From: JALHTG01 sp964528315
GTDB lineage: Archaea; Thermoproteota; Bathyarchaeia; 40CM-2-53-6; JALHTG01
Direction of reading: 5' to 3'
Assembly (NCBI GenBank): GCA_964528315.1
Contig: CAZGRO010000031.1
Span: forward strand, 1-14,000
DNA: 14,000 bases
Positions 7,471-13,894 of the stretch are shown here, one piece after another (positions within the stretch are counted from its first letter, which is position 1; each line of letters begins with the position of its first letter). The translations under genes were made by a program, and so were the position numbers. The notes below the pieces were generated by a model. The model was not told where the DNA came from and searched no databases. It saw only the letters and a list, made by a program, of their open reading frames with translations.

Positions 7471-8655
7471 TCATTCTCGCCTCTTGTAGATGTGTACGAC
7501 GGCGGTTGATCCTGAACCTCCAACATTGTGGGTCAACCCTAGCTTCGCTCCCTTGACCTGACGCTGTCCACCCCGGCCTGTCAGCTGAAGATAGATTTCG
7601 CATGCTTGGGCTGTGCCAGTTGCGCCGACGGGATGGCCTTTTGCCTTCAGTCCGCCGCTGGTGTTGACTGGAAGACTGCCGCCCAGCCGTGTCTCTCCCC
7701 TCTCAACGAACCTTCCACCTTCTCCTGGTTTGCAGAAGTCAAGGTCTTCATAGGCCATGACCTCGGCTATCGTGAAACAGTCATGAACCTCCGCCACATC
7801 TATATCCCCAGCCCTCTTCCCAGCCATCCTGTAGGCCTCTCTGGCTGCTGATCGAGCAGACTCCATGTAAGTGACGTCCTCCCTCTCGTAGAGACCTATA
7901 GTTCCACTTCCCTGTCCGCTGCCTATGATGTCAACCGGCGAATCACTGTATCGCCTTGCCAGCTTAGGTTTGGTGAGGATTAGGCAGCTTGCCCCGTCAC
8001 TGATCAGGGAGCAATCGAAAAGCTTCAAAGGCGACGCTACAGGCCTCGACTCCAATACCTGTCTAACGGTGATCTCGCGTTGAATCTGAGCCTTCGGGTT
8101 CATGCATCCATGCTGATGATTCTTGACAGCAACCATCGCCAACTGCTCCTCCGTGGTTCCGTATCTACTCATATGCGCCCTAGCCATCAACCCGAATAGA
8201 GAAGGAAATGTGACTCCGTTCCATTGCTCGAACGGAAAATCAGCCGCCATAGCCAAGTATTCTGTCGCATCGGAGGTAGACCGATGAGTCATCTTCTCAA
8301 CCCCGCCCACGAGGACAACATCGTACATTCCAGACACGATCGAGAGGACCGCGCATCTCAAAGCCACACCCGATGATGCGCACGCAGCCTCCACATGGGT
8401 TGCTGGAACCGGGAGAAGCCCTACCCAGTCACAGACGGAGGGCCCCGTATGTCCTTGATGCTCGAATGACTCGGACATCTGCCCGACAAAAAGAGCTTTG
8501 ATGTCCCTTCTCGGGTCGAGGTTAGGGCATTCTGCGAAGGATTCTCGCGCAGCCTCCAGAAATATCTCCCTGGAGTATTTCCCTTCGAGTTTGCCGAACT
8601 TGGAAAGGCCGGCTGAAACAATTGAGGCCAGAGGTTTCCCGTTCACATCAACCAC
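7471..8655 (-). CDS. SCP2-type thiolase (acetyl-CoA C-acyltransferase-like)
   Basis: This 394-residue thiolase makes or cleaves a carbon-carbon bond between acyl-CoA units. The nucleophile is C92 in EAACASSG. The SCP2-type signature H291-D-C-F is present, followed by the NTSGGLKAKGHPVGATG motif with catalytic H341. The C-terminal motif is HNVGGSGST (376-384), with Ser where classical thiolases have the CGG cysteine. This is expected for the SCPx/archaeal group, in which the HDCF cysteine takes that role. It is coupled to the DUF35 gene. No HMG-CoA synthase is in the window, so a mevalonate-pathway role is possible but not shown; beta-oxidation or ketone metabolism are alternatives. GTG 8655 is used; GTG 8646, placed better behind GAGG (8655-8658), would remove three residues. 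Confidence 0.92.
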   Translation of the reverse strand: MVDVNGKPLASIVSAGLSKFGKLEGKYSREIFLEAARESFAECPNLDPRRDIKALFVGQMSESFEHQGHTGPSVCDWVGLLPVPATHVEAACASSGVALRCAVLSIVSGMYDVVLVGGVEKMTHRSTSDATEYLAMAADFPFEQWNGVTFPSLFGLMARAHMSRYGTTEEQLAMVAVKNHQHGCMNPKAQIQREITVRQVLESRPVASPLKLFDCSLISDGASCLILTKPKLARRYSDSPVDIIGSGQGSGTIGLYEREDVTYMESARSAAREAYRMAGKRAGDIDVAEVHDCFTIAEVMAYEDLDFCKPGEGGRFVERGETRLGGSLPVNTSGGLKAKGHPVGATGTAQACEIYLQLTGRGGQRQVKGAKLGLTHNVGGSGSTAVVHIYKRRE

Positions 8656-8687
8656 CTCAAGTCAGCCGCAATCTTCATTATTCGACT

Positions 8688-8694
8688 GTATAAC
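8688..8694 (-). promoter_or_regulatory. TATA-like box for the thiolase-DUF35 operon
   Basis: GTTATAC on the minus strand is centred about 36 bases before GTG 8655. This leaves a leader of about ten bases that contains a GAGG Shine-Dalgarno. Confidence 0.5.
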
Positions 8695-9128
8695 ACTTTC
8701 AGAACCAGCCATCCCTTCGGTATTCTAGGCTTCATCACCTAATTCATTGAGGATCATTGACATAGGCTGGCGAATCGAAGTACCCAGATTCAAACAGATG
8801 AAAGAGCCAGTTAAAACTGCTCTGGCGGACGAGCGCTCAAAGAGGCCTGCTAGGTGGAGAGTGCATCATTCCTCATGCCAGCTCCCGTTTCTCTCCATCT
8901 GCCAGAAAGAGACGGAAATCCAGCCGATTTGCCCTGCAGTGCCAAGAAACACGCTAAACAGGCGCTTTAGATGAAATTCTGACCCACCATGGCGCCAATT
9001 GCATCTGTAGCGCAGGGAACCTCCTAGCGGCAGCCGCCTGCGCCACTCACTTTCTTTGGATAGACCTTCAACTGGCAGAGCAAGGAACGGGAAAGCTTGC
9101 CTGAGTCGATGCAGAAAGAACCTAAACC

Positions 9129-9135
9129 TTATCTA
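9129..9135 (+). promoter_or_regulatory. TATA-like box for the Lys/Pro-rich small gene
   Basis: TTATCTA lies about 40 bases before GTG 9172, so transcription would start near 9158. It is imperfect but the best match in the region. Confidence 0.35.
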
Positions 9136-9171
9136 TGTTTTCTAGCCAATTAGTACCGTTCTCCCGAAGGT

Positions 9172-9378
9172 GTGAAGATTTTGCCTAAGAAATTGAAGAA
9201 GGCAAAGAAAGCGAAGAAAAAGCTGAAAAAGGTGAAACGTAAGCCGAAGCCAAAGGCTGCTCAGAAGCCCAAGCCAAAACCCGTTGAGCCCGCGGTTCCG
9301 TCATACGCCGTCCCACCCCCTGAGGCACTAACAGGCTTGCAGCCTCCAGACATTACGCCTACGACCCCACTTGCATAA
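9172..9378 (+). CDS. Small Lys/Ala/Pro-rich basic protein
   Basis: A 68-residue protein with a two-part composition. Residues 5-38 are mostly Lys with Ala and Pro (KKLKKAKKAKKKLKKVKRK, then PKPKAAQKPKPKP). Residues 39-68 are uncharged, Pro-rich and end in TPTTPLA. The first half resembles the basic tails of histone H1-like and other nucleic-acid-binding proteins; whether it binds DNA or RNA is inference. It could instead be a tail domain standing alone. Low-complexity basic ORFs can be spurious, but here a TATA-like box precedes it, a GAAGG lies just before the start and a clean T6 run follows 30 bases after the stop. GTG 9172 is used; TTG 9181 (MPKKLKK) would sit better behind GAAGG. Confidence 0.6.
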   Translation: MKILPKKLKKAKKAKKKLKKVKRKPKPKAAQKPKPKPVEPAVPSYAVPPPEALTGLQPPDITPTTPLA

Positions 9379-9410
9379 CAGCCCATATGCGCATTCAGCG
9401 CTCCCCCATC

Positions 9411-9416
9411 TTTTTT
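9411..9416 (+). terminator. Oligo-T terminator after the Lys/Pro-rich gene
   Basis: A run of six T lies 33 bases after the TAA stop at 9378 and before the next gene's TATA box. Archaeal RNA polymerase terminates at such T-runs without needing a hairpin. Confidence 0.5.
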
Positions 9417-9472
9417 GGATTCATACCGCAGCATCATCTTCGCTGTCTTTTCCAGTCTGGGTTTTGGGAGGC

Positions 9473-9479
9473 TTAAATC
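9473..9479 (+). promoter_or_regulatory. TATA-like box for the 299-residue unknown protein
   Basis: TTAAATC would place transcription start near 9502. That is downstream of GTG 9492 and just before TTG 9507, so it bears on which start is used. Confidence 0.45.
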
Positions 9480-9491
9480 TGTCCAGCGGAG

Positions 9492-10391
9492 GTGTTCCTG
9501 AGAATCTTGAATGAGGATGAGCGGATAGAGGAAATCAGAAGATATCTTGACGCGACACTGGAAGAATTTCAGAAACTAGTGGAGAAAGCTGGCGGGTTCG
9601 AAGACAACAGAGTTGGAAACGGTTGGCAGCCAGCCAGCCTTGTGGAGACTCTTTCAACAGTGGCCCCGATGCCTCCCTCTGAGATTCTTGGAAAAGTGAA
9701 GTCAGTAAGATGGCGAGCTCTCGGAATGGCGCTGAGTAACCTGCCCAAGGCCAGAACGCTCAATATCGAGTTTGAGAAGCCACACCTAGAGTACCGACCT
9801 TACTGGATTGCGAAAGGATACCATGAATGCATCTTCTTCAGGGGTGCATCATACCGGGTGCCCACAACTGAGGATGTCTTGGCTGTGGAGGTTGATGGAA
9901 AGCTGCGCAACCTAGTTCTTAGAGAGGCGAAGCCATATTCATTCTTGAAGCAGGTCAAGGACAGCATTGAATGGGTTACAGGTCTTGCATCAAACAAGCC
10001 AAGAGAATTCATTCTGGATGGAGTCACGGAGCTGGCAAGGAGATACAAGAAGGCATCGCTTCACTTGGACGCCTACGGAAGAAACGACAGGCACATGGAG
10101 CGTTTCCTCCGCCGAAACCCCCCGCTTCAGATTTCGAGCCTAGATCAGATCAAGCGAGAACATCCATCTGCCGAGATTGTGCAGCTGCACGAGAACAAGG
10201 ACTCGGTGATAAAGAAACTGAGCGATGCTGTAGTTCAGGCGCCTAAGATCTTCACGCGGATATTGAGCAACAGGTTCGAGGTCACGGACCTCATGCTGCT
10301 ATACCTTCCGGTGTACAGGGTCAAATATCAGTATGCCAAGAAAGAAGGAGTCGTGAACGTTAACGGCTCGACTGGGGAACTGATTTCGTAG
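9492..10391 (+). CDS. Uncharacterised 299-residue protein with a repeated YxPxW/Y module
   Basis: I do not recognise this protein. It has no signal peptide and no convincing membrane helix, so it is likely cytosolic. The N-terminal 35 residues are charged and helical. Two segments look alike: LEYRPYWIAKGYHE with AVEVDGKLRNL (99-141) and LLYLPVYRVKYQY with VVNVNGSTGEL (269-297). Each is an L-x-Y/L-x-P strand ending in K-x-Y or K-Y, followed by V-x-V-x-G-x-x-x-x-L. A conserved-looking DAYGRNDRHMERFLRR lies at 193-208. The VNVNGSTGEL ending recalls small beta domains at the C-termini of other archaeal proteins, but I cannot name one. GTG 9492 overlaps the GGAGGTG (9488-9494). TTG 9507 (MNEDERIEE) fits the TATA position better. 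Its neighbour is a regulator gene with its own promoter. Confidence 0.75.
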   Translation: MFLRILNEDERIEEIRRYLDATLEEFQKLVEKAGGFEDNRVGNGWQPASLVETLSTVAPMPPSEILGKVKSVRWRALGMALSNLPKARTLNIEFEKPHLEYRPYWIAKGYHECIFFRGASYRVPTTEDVLAVEVDGKLRNLVLREAKPYSFLKQVKDSIEWVTGLASNKPREFILDGVTELARRYKKASLHLDAYGRNDRHMERFLRRNPPLQISSLDQIKREHPSAEIVQLHENKDSVIKKLSDAVVQAPKIFTRILSNRFEVTDLMLLYLPVYRVKYQYAKKEGVVNVNGSTGELIS

Positions 10392-10642
10392 AGCATTATC
10401 CAAATAGCCTTGCGCTGTTCCACGACCGTGCTCCCGCAACCGTTCTATTGACTTTATCCGTCAATTGTCGCTCTCTGTCTCCCTTTGATTGAGGACAGGG
10501 CGGGCTTGACCTTCAATGACCTGGCTCCATCGTCATGCCTCGCTCTGCTGGCTGAAACCTACTCCTTCCCGAGTCACCGATGTTTCTCGGTCGGAACATT
10601 AATATACCACAAGCTGAAAACAAGATAGAACAGGGAAGACGG
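10392..10642 (+). other. Spacer of 251 bases before the TrmB-like gene
   Basis: No gene is supported here. The longest forward reading that enters it (ATG 10580) is best explained as upstream sequence in frame with the regulator, because the TATA box lies inside it. A modest stem CTGTC/GACAG occurs near 10476-10499, without a T-run. Confidence 0.35.
10599..10606 (+). promoter_or_regulatory. TATA box for the TrmB-like regulator operon
   Basis: TTAATATA, a near-consensus box, sits 41 bases before GTG 10643 and predicts transcription start near 10628. Because it lies inside the longest open frame (from ATG 10580), it argues that translation starts at the GTG. Confidence 0.65.
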
Positions 10643-11341
10643 GTGTCAACAAACGAAGAAGTCTCAACCTTCCTCGAAACCCTTACAAAACCGCCACAGT
10701 TCAAAGTCCTGAATGCTCTCGCGGAGAAACCTACACAAGAATTCACCAAGACCGAACTAGCCGCCAGGTCGGGGATTGGCAGAACCACACTATACCGAAT
10801 CTGGGACGACCTCGAGAAAATGAAAGCCATAACTGCTTCCCGCCAAGTCGGACCCGTCACCCTATACCGCCTTAACCCGACCAGCCCTGTGGTTCAATCC
10901 ATTCTCTCGATCAGAGAGAGACTTGCACAAATTCAAGGGGCGGTGGAGAAAATCGAGCTTCAACGTCTAGAGAAAACCAAACAGACCAGGACCGAAATCC
11001 CACCCGCATCCGCTGTACTGATGAAGCTGTTAAACATGAAGGCTCTGACTTCTGAGAGTGCCGTCACCGAGAAGGCCATGGGACTGAAGGAACAAGAGAA
11101 AACGATCCTTCGAAGCCTTATTGATTCAGGTTTGGTAGAGATCAAGAACAACCTGTACAACCTATCACCACTAGGAAAAATGACTGCTGAAAACGCAACG
11201 AAACTCTGGGGCAATGACACGAAGGAACCAATCAACGAAACCATCTCCTCCCTGAAAGTCGCGCTCGGAATCGTTTCCCAAGAGATCAAAAAGGTCAGCC
11301 GTGATCTTTCAAAAGGAAAAGGCACCCGTCAACCTGACTGA
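10643..11341 (+). CDS. TrmB-like winged-helix transcriptional regulator
   Basis: From GTG 10643 the product has 232 residues. An N-terminal winged helix (about 5-85) contains QFKVLNALAEKP, TKTELAARSGIGRTTLYRIWDDLEKM as helix-turn-helix plus recognition helix, and a wing ending in GPVTLYRLN. This is the layout of TrmB and related archaeal regulators. A predicted coiled helix (ILSIRERLAQIQGAVEKIEL) follows. A second winged-helix-like unit (about 125-190: LMKLLNMKAL..SAVTEKAMGLKEQEKTILRSLIDSGLVEI) comes next, then a Lys-rich helical tail. No sugar-binding TrmB C-terminal domain is evident. The open frame extends 21 codons upstream to ATG 10580, but the TATA box at 10599-10606 lies inside that extension. 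A short AGGGAAG precedes the GTG. Targets cannot be read; the small helical gene downstream is the likely operon partner. Confidence 0.82.
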   Translation: MSTNEEVSTFLETLTKPPQFKVLNALAEKPTQEFTKTELAARSGIGRTTLYRIWDDLEKMKAITASRQVGPVTLYRLNPTSPVVQSILSIRERLAQIQGAVEKIELQRLEKTKQTRTEIPPASAVLMKLLNMKALTSESAVTEKAMGLKEQEKTILRSLIDSGLVEIKNNLYNLSPLGKMTAENATKLWGNDTKEPINETISSLKVALGIVSQEIKKVSRDLSKGKGTRQPD

Positions 11342-11388
11342 GGTGCAGAAGAGAGTTGCAGAGATACGGACTAAGAGCAAATCTCTCC

Positions 11389-11598
11389 ATGGGAGACAAG
11401 ACCCTCATCACTCTGAGAACAGAAGCGGTAAAGCTGTTCAATTTGGTGACCATAGTCAAAAGCGCTATGGGGAACCTGAAGGAATTCGACGAAATCAAGG
11501 AACTGACAGTCTACAGATTAGAGGAAGCCCACAGAACACTCAAGAACTTTGTCGAACAATATGAAAACAAGAGAGAACTGAACAAGAAAGAGAACTGA
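11389..11598 (+). CDS. Small charged helical protein downstream of the TrmB-like gene
   Basis: From ATG 11389, 69 residues; an in-frame TTG at 11356 would add eleven. The sequence is predicted to be two amphipathic helices rich in Lys and Glu: TLITLRTEAVKLFNLVTIVK and KELTVYRLEEAHRTLKNFVE, ending in a charged tail. No family is recognised; a helical hairpin or coiled-coil partner of the regulator is a guess. It begins 47 bases after the regulator's stop without its own promoter and is followed by a T-rich stretch, so the pair forms one transcript. The bases just before the ATG also read as a natural-looking helix in another frame (see findings), so the true N-terminus may be longer than shown. 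Confidence 0.6.
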   Translation: MGDKTLITLRTEAVKLFNLVTIVKSAMGNLKEFDEIKELTVYRLEEAHRTLKNFVEQYENKRELNKKEN

Positions 11599-11613
11599 CC
11601 GTCCTTCCCATCA

Positions 11614-11636
11614 TTTTTCTTTCCCACTTTTCACGT
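11614..11636 (+). terminator. T-rich terminator after the regulator operon
   Basis: A T5, a T3 and a T4 run occur within about 20 bases, starting 16 bases after the stop at 11598. This is a typical multi-run archaeal termination region. Confidence 0.5.
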
Positions 11637-11681
11637 GGCAAGTGCTCCGATTTGACGAACCAAAGTCAAAACACATAATAG

Positions 11682-13163
11682 GTGAAGCCAGAATCAAAAG
11701 TACGACTGGCTTTGCCCTTCAACCGATCGGTTCTCATCGGAGCGGTCCTTCTTCTGTCAGCGGCGCTCCCTGCTGAGGGAACCGTTCCCGTTGCGCCAGT
11801 CGTGGCTCAGACTGTTATTGACACAGATAGCCCCGTGTACTCGAACCTACAGAACAAGGTGCTGGTCAGCGGCTCAGGTATTCAAGGCTCGGTGACATAC
11901 TATCTTTGGTTGAAGAAGCCAGGCGAGGCTGACACATCATATGTGGGCATACGCTTCATAGCCACAGGGGGGGGAAGCATCCCGTACCCGGATGTGAGTA
12001 TTCCTCTTGATGTCCAACCAGTCTTGGGATCCTATCTTCTCACAATCTCAACATCACCTGATCGTGACACCGGGGATGCCAAGTGTCATTTCGGCATCGT
12101 GGGAACCGTCAGATCGGTCTACCAGAGAAGAGAGAACGCCCGCTTTGTTGGGGGAGGGGCCTTGCCGGGCTCGACTGTGAGGTTGGATGTCAGAAACCCC
12201 TCCGGAACCATCATGAGAAACGCGACCATGATCGCGAGCGAGTCTGGTGAATTTGAGCATGCTTGGTCACTTCCCAACAATGTGCAAGTTGGATCTTGGG
12301 CCTTCTCTGTTGGAGGAACAGGCACCTTGGACAATAGCCTAGAGCGATTTCACGCTGAAGGTCAATTTGGCGTGACAGAAGCCTCTCTCAAGATGACAAT
12401 TCACCAACAGCCACTCGAGAAATACGAACGAACACAGACGGCGAAAATCGCATTGATCATCAAGTATCCGGATAATTCACCCGTGACCACAACCAAGCCA
12501 AACTCAAAACCAGTCGACATCTACCGAGCCAACATAAGGACATACTCGTATCCCTTGACCCTTTCCGACCCAAAGAACGGCATTTGGATCGCTGAATACG
12601 TGATTCCCAGAAACGAGACGCTGGGGAAGAACGCTACATTCTCTCTTTCTGCAGGTTCATTTGACGATGGTTTTGGAAACAAAGCTCCCTCATCTCCATA
12701 CATCTCATCCCAGTTTGAGATAGTTCAGGCTCAGATAGCGGTCTCAATCTCTGCATCCAAAACCGACTATCAGATACTGTTCGATTCGCTTAGCCTGAAC
12801 GTTAGCGCCAAGTACCCGAGCGGCGCATATCTAACCGATGGAAAGGTCTCTGTGACATTTGAAACAGGAAACTGGAGAGAACAAGAACGACTACTCTTTG
12901 TCGAGAAGTCACGGAGCTGGATTCTGACTCACTATCTCTCCGTCTCTGAGATCCTACACTTGGGGTCGTGGAAGGTCTCGGTGTTGGCAGAAGATGGCTA
13001 CGGAAACACAGGTAGTTCCACAATAGATGTGGGAGTGGGGATTCTTTGGTTTCTGGTGACAAGTGCGGCCTTGACAGTCCTTGCGGTAGTCATTGTGAAG
13101 TGGGTTAAGGAAGAGAAAGCTCTCAACAGATCCACTCAGAAGAAAGAAGAAAGGAAAGGGTAG
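11682..13163 (+). CDS. Large secreted, membrane-anchored multi-domain (Ig-like) surface protein
   Basis: 493 residues. A Sec signal peptide has hydrophobic core VLIGAVLLLSAALPA (about 17-31). About 410 residues of beta-rich sequence follow, in roughly four Ig/CARDB-like units: the first begins VIDTDSPVYSNLQNKVLVSG, the second near SVYQRRENARFVGGGALPGS, the third near QQPLEKYERTQTAKIALIIK, the fourth near VQAQIAVSISASKTDYQ. One transmembrane helix (about 453-472, GILWFLVTSAALTVLAVVIV) and a Lys/Glu-rich cytoplasmic tail close it. This is a type I envelope protein of the same plan as the 201-residue protein at 4414-5019. Extracellular N-glycosylation sequons include RNAT, RNET, KNAT and NVS. 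Ligand or partner is unknown. GTG 11682 directly follows a stop; a CATAATA box (11674-11680) would rather suit TTG 11712, whose product still starts with a complete signal peptide. Confidence 0.78.
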   Translation: MKPESKVRLALPFNRSVLIGAVLLLSAALPAEGTVPVAPVVAQTVIDTDSPVYSNLQNKVLVSGSGIQGSVTYYLWLKKPGEADTSYVGIRFIATGGGSIPYPDVSIPLDVQPVLGSYLLTISTSPDRDTGDAKCHFGIVGTVRSVYQRRENARFVGGGALPGSTVRLDVRNPSGTIMRNATMIASESGEFEHAWSLPNNVQVGSWAFSVGGTGTLDNSLERFHAEGQFGVTEASLKMTIHQQPLEKYERTQTAKIALIIKYPDNSPVTTTKPNSKPVDIYRANIRTYSYPLTLSDPKNGIWIAEYVIPRNETLGKNATFSLSAGSFDDGFGNKAPSSPYISSQFEIVQAQIAVSISASKTDYQILFDSLSLNVSAKYPSGAYLTDGKVSVTFETGNWREQERLLFVEKSRSWILTHYLSVSEILHLGSWKVSVLAEDGYGNTGSSTIDVGVGILWFLVTSAALTVLAVVIVKWVKEEKALNRSTQKKEERKG

Positions 13164-13306
13164 TGGCAGATCCCGATCAACCTCGGACACACGCCACCGA
13201 TTTTCCAAATAGCAGCCCCAAGCACCTACCTCACAAATTAAGAAATTGAAAGAGACGCAGAGAGGAAACAGTTCAACCTGATTTTGTGCAAGAACCAGCG
13301 CATTTT

Positions 13307-13349
13307 CCGCAAGATTGCGGCGGAAGGTTTCTCGCCAAATCACTTTTTT
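13307..13349 (+). terminator. Hairpin and T6 run downstream of the surface protein
   Basis: CCGCAA (13307-13312) and TTGCGG (13315-13320) are perfectly complementary, and a T6 run lies at 13344-13349. The 23-base gap between stem and T-run makes the hairpin's role doubtful; the T-run alone could end the transcript. The rest of 13164-13501 shows no supported gene. Confidence 0.35.
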
Positions 13350-13501
13350 GAAGAAGAACTGATGATATGTCGAAATAACGAAACAAAATTGACCCTCTAG
13401 CGTGCAACAATTCGATTTCCCTTCTCACACGTCAAATTCAGCAATTTTCCCCGGAAAGTCCTTGAAATCTTTGAACAAAAGCGATTTAACCTGCGCCATC
13501 T

Positions 13502-13633
13502 ATGACAAGATCGTCGCCCTATGAGGCGGCATCGAATAATCTGGAGGTGTTTCACCTAGCACGCTCGATAAGAAGAATCAAGGTTGAGGATGACCCACCA
13601 GAAGTTTGGGACTCACCATGCCCTAAGTGGTAG
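13502..13633 (+). CDS. Micro-protein A1 of the tandem array (WDxPCPxW C-terminus)
   Basis: From ATG 13502 the product has 43 residues: an N-terminal half beginning MTRSSPYEAASNN with a helical LEVFHLARSIRRIK, then the array signature VEDDPPEVWDSPCPKW and stop. No family is recognised. The last 16 residues align with the two downstream A copies (invariant D-D-P-x3-W-D-x-P-C-P-x-W-stop), which is good evidence that this very short frame is translated. The N-terminal half also resembles the separate B micro-protein (PY-acidic...N...HLA), so A1 may be the fused form of what is split in later repeats. An in-frame GTG at 13547 overlaps a GGAGGTG and is an alternative start. The stop is 2 bases before B1. 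Confidence 0.6.
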   Translation: MTRSSPYEAASNNLEVFHLARSIRRIKVEDDPPEVWDSPCPKW

Positions 13634-13635
13634 AT

Positions 13636-13743
13636 GTGCCGAGGGACAGCTTCAACGATGCGTGCTGGCATTTGGCCGAGTATGTTGAGGAATCAAAAAG
13701 GGAGGTGAAAATGCTTGAAGAAGAGAAACAAGATCGAAGATGA
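13636..13743 (+). CDS. Micro-protein B1 of the tandem array
   Basis: 35 residues from GTG 13636: MPRDSFNDACWHLAEYVEES followed by a Lys/Glu-rich tail ending KQDRR. It starts 2 bases after the stop of A1 without its own Shine-Dalgarno, so translational coupling is likely. Its 3' end overlaps the start of A2 by 29 bases in another frame. A copy 301 bases downstream (13937 onward) has the same sequence over residues 4-21. No family is recognised; predicted to be a single acidic helix with one Cys and one Trp. Because the copies are identical in DNA, codon-level selection cannot be judged and the call is weaker than for the A copies. Confidence 0.45.
   Translation: MPRDSFNDACWHLAEYVEESKREVKMLEEEKQDRR
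13701..13708 (+). promoter_or_regulatory. Strong Shine-Dalgarno shared by two overlapping frames (copy 2)
   Basis: GGAGGTGA is a perfect anti-16S match. Counting from GGAGG, it lies 5 bases before ATG 13711 (B frame) and 9 before TTG 13715 (A frame). Its TGA is the upstream in-frame stop of the A frame, so A2 must start at the TTG. The same arrangement is repeated at 13852-13859. Confidence 0.6.
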
Positions 13744-13783
13744 CCCGATAGGACTCTGGGATCCCCCGTGCCCGGAATGGTAG
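13715..13783 (+). CDS. Micro-protein A2 of the tandem array
   Basis: 22 residues from TTG 13715: (M)KKRNKIEDD then PIGLWDPPCPEW and stop. The in-frame TGA lies only two codons upstream, so TTG is the only usual start. A strong GGAGGTGA precedes it. Compared with A3, ten codons differ and seven of these differences are synonymous, while the other possible frame (ATG 13711) changes amino acids at most differing codons. This pattern indicates that the TTG frame is coding. The product has a basic head and an acidic, aromatic, single-Cys tail; function unknown. It overlaps the 3' end of B1. Confidence 0.6.
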   Translation: MKKRNKIEDDPIGLWDPPCPEW

Positions 13784-13894
13784 ACAGACTGCAGGACGGC
13801 TTTGGAGGCTAGTCTCTGCAGGTGATCAATGACCTTGAATGAGCAAGAGAAGGAGGTGAAGATGTTTGAAAAAGAGGATCAAGGCGCAAGATGA
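13783..13894 (+). pseudogene. Decayed B2 copy in the tandem array
   Basis: The B-equivalent frame after A2 reads D-x3-D-G-F-G-G, aligning with B1's D-x3-D-S-F-N-D, then hits TAG at 13810-13812 and later TGA. The spacer is also one base longer than in copy 1, which shifts the frame. A remnant from ATG 13829 (MTLNEQEKEVKMFEKEDQ...) keeps the B-like Lys/Glu tail up to TGA 13892-13894. It may still be translated as a 21-residue peptide, so 'pseudogene' is my best reading, not a certainty. Confidence 0.4.

Larger units (their letters stand above)
8656..9171 (+). other. Gene-poor 516-base spacer with two stem-loops
   Basis: No convincing gene is visible on either strand. One hairpin at 8804-8824 pairs AGAGC(C)AGT with ACTGCTCT around a TAAA loop, with one bulged C. 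Another pairs GCGCAGG (9010-9016) perfectly with CCTGCGC (9037-9043) around a 20-base interior. Neither is followed by a T-run, so they do not look like terminators. They could belong to an unrecognised small RNA or a long leader. I see no tRNA, RNase P or SRP RNA signatures. The thiolase promoter lies at the left edge and the promoter for the Lys-rich gene at the right. Confidence 0.35.

Noticed and set aside
8757..8800. GATTCAAAC and GCGAATCGAAG sequences resembling tRNA T-loops
   Set aside because: No 5-bp T-stem, anticodon arm or acceptor stem can be paired around either; not a tRNA.
8747..8974. Forward frame of 75 residues in the 8656-9171 spacer (also from ATG 8798)
   Set aside because: No Shine-Dalgarno, no recognisable motif and a composition like random translation; it overlaps one of the stem-loops.
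12954..13343. Reverse frame of 129 residues overlapping the end of the surface protein
   Set aside because: Most of it is the antisense shadow of the transmembrane and Lys-rich tail codons, which explains its Phe/Leu runs; no start signal or family match.
13711..13743. ATG 13711 (MLEEEKQDRR) and ATG 13862 (MFEKEDQGAR) as independent 10-residue genes
   Set aside because: Changes between the two copies are largely amino-acid-changing in this frame, while the overlapping TTG frame is conserved; they are better seen as the tail of the B frame.
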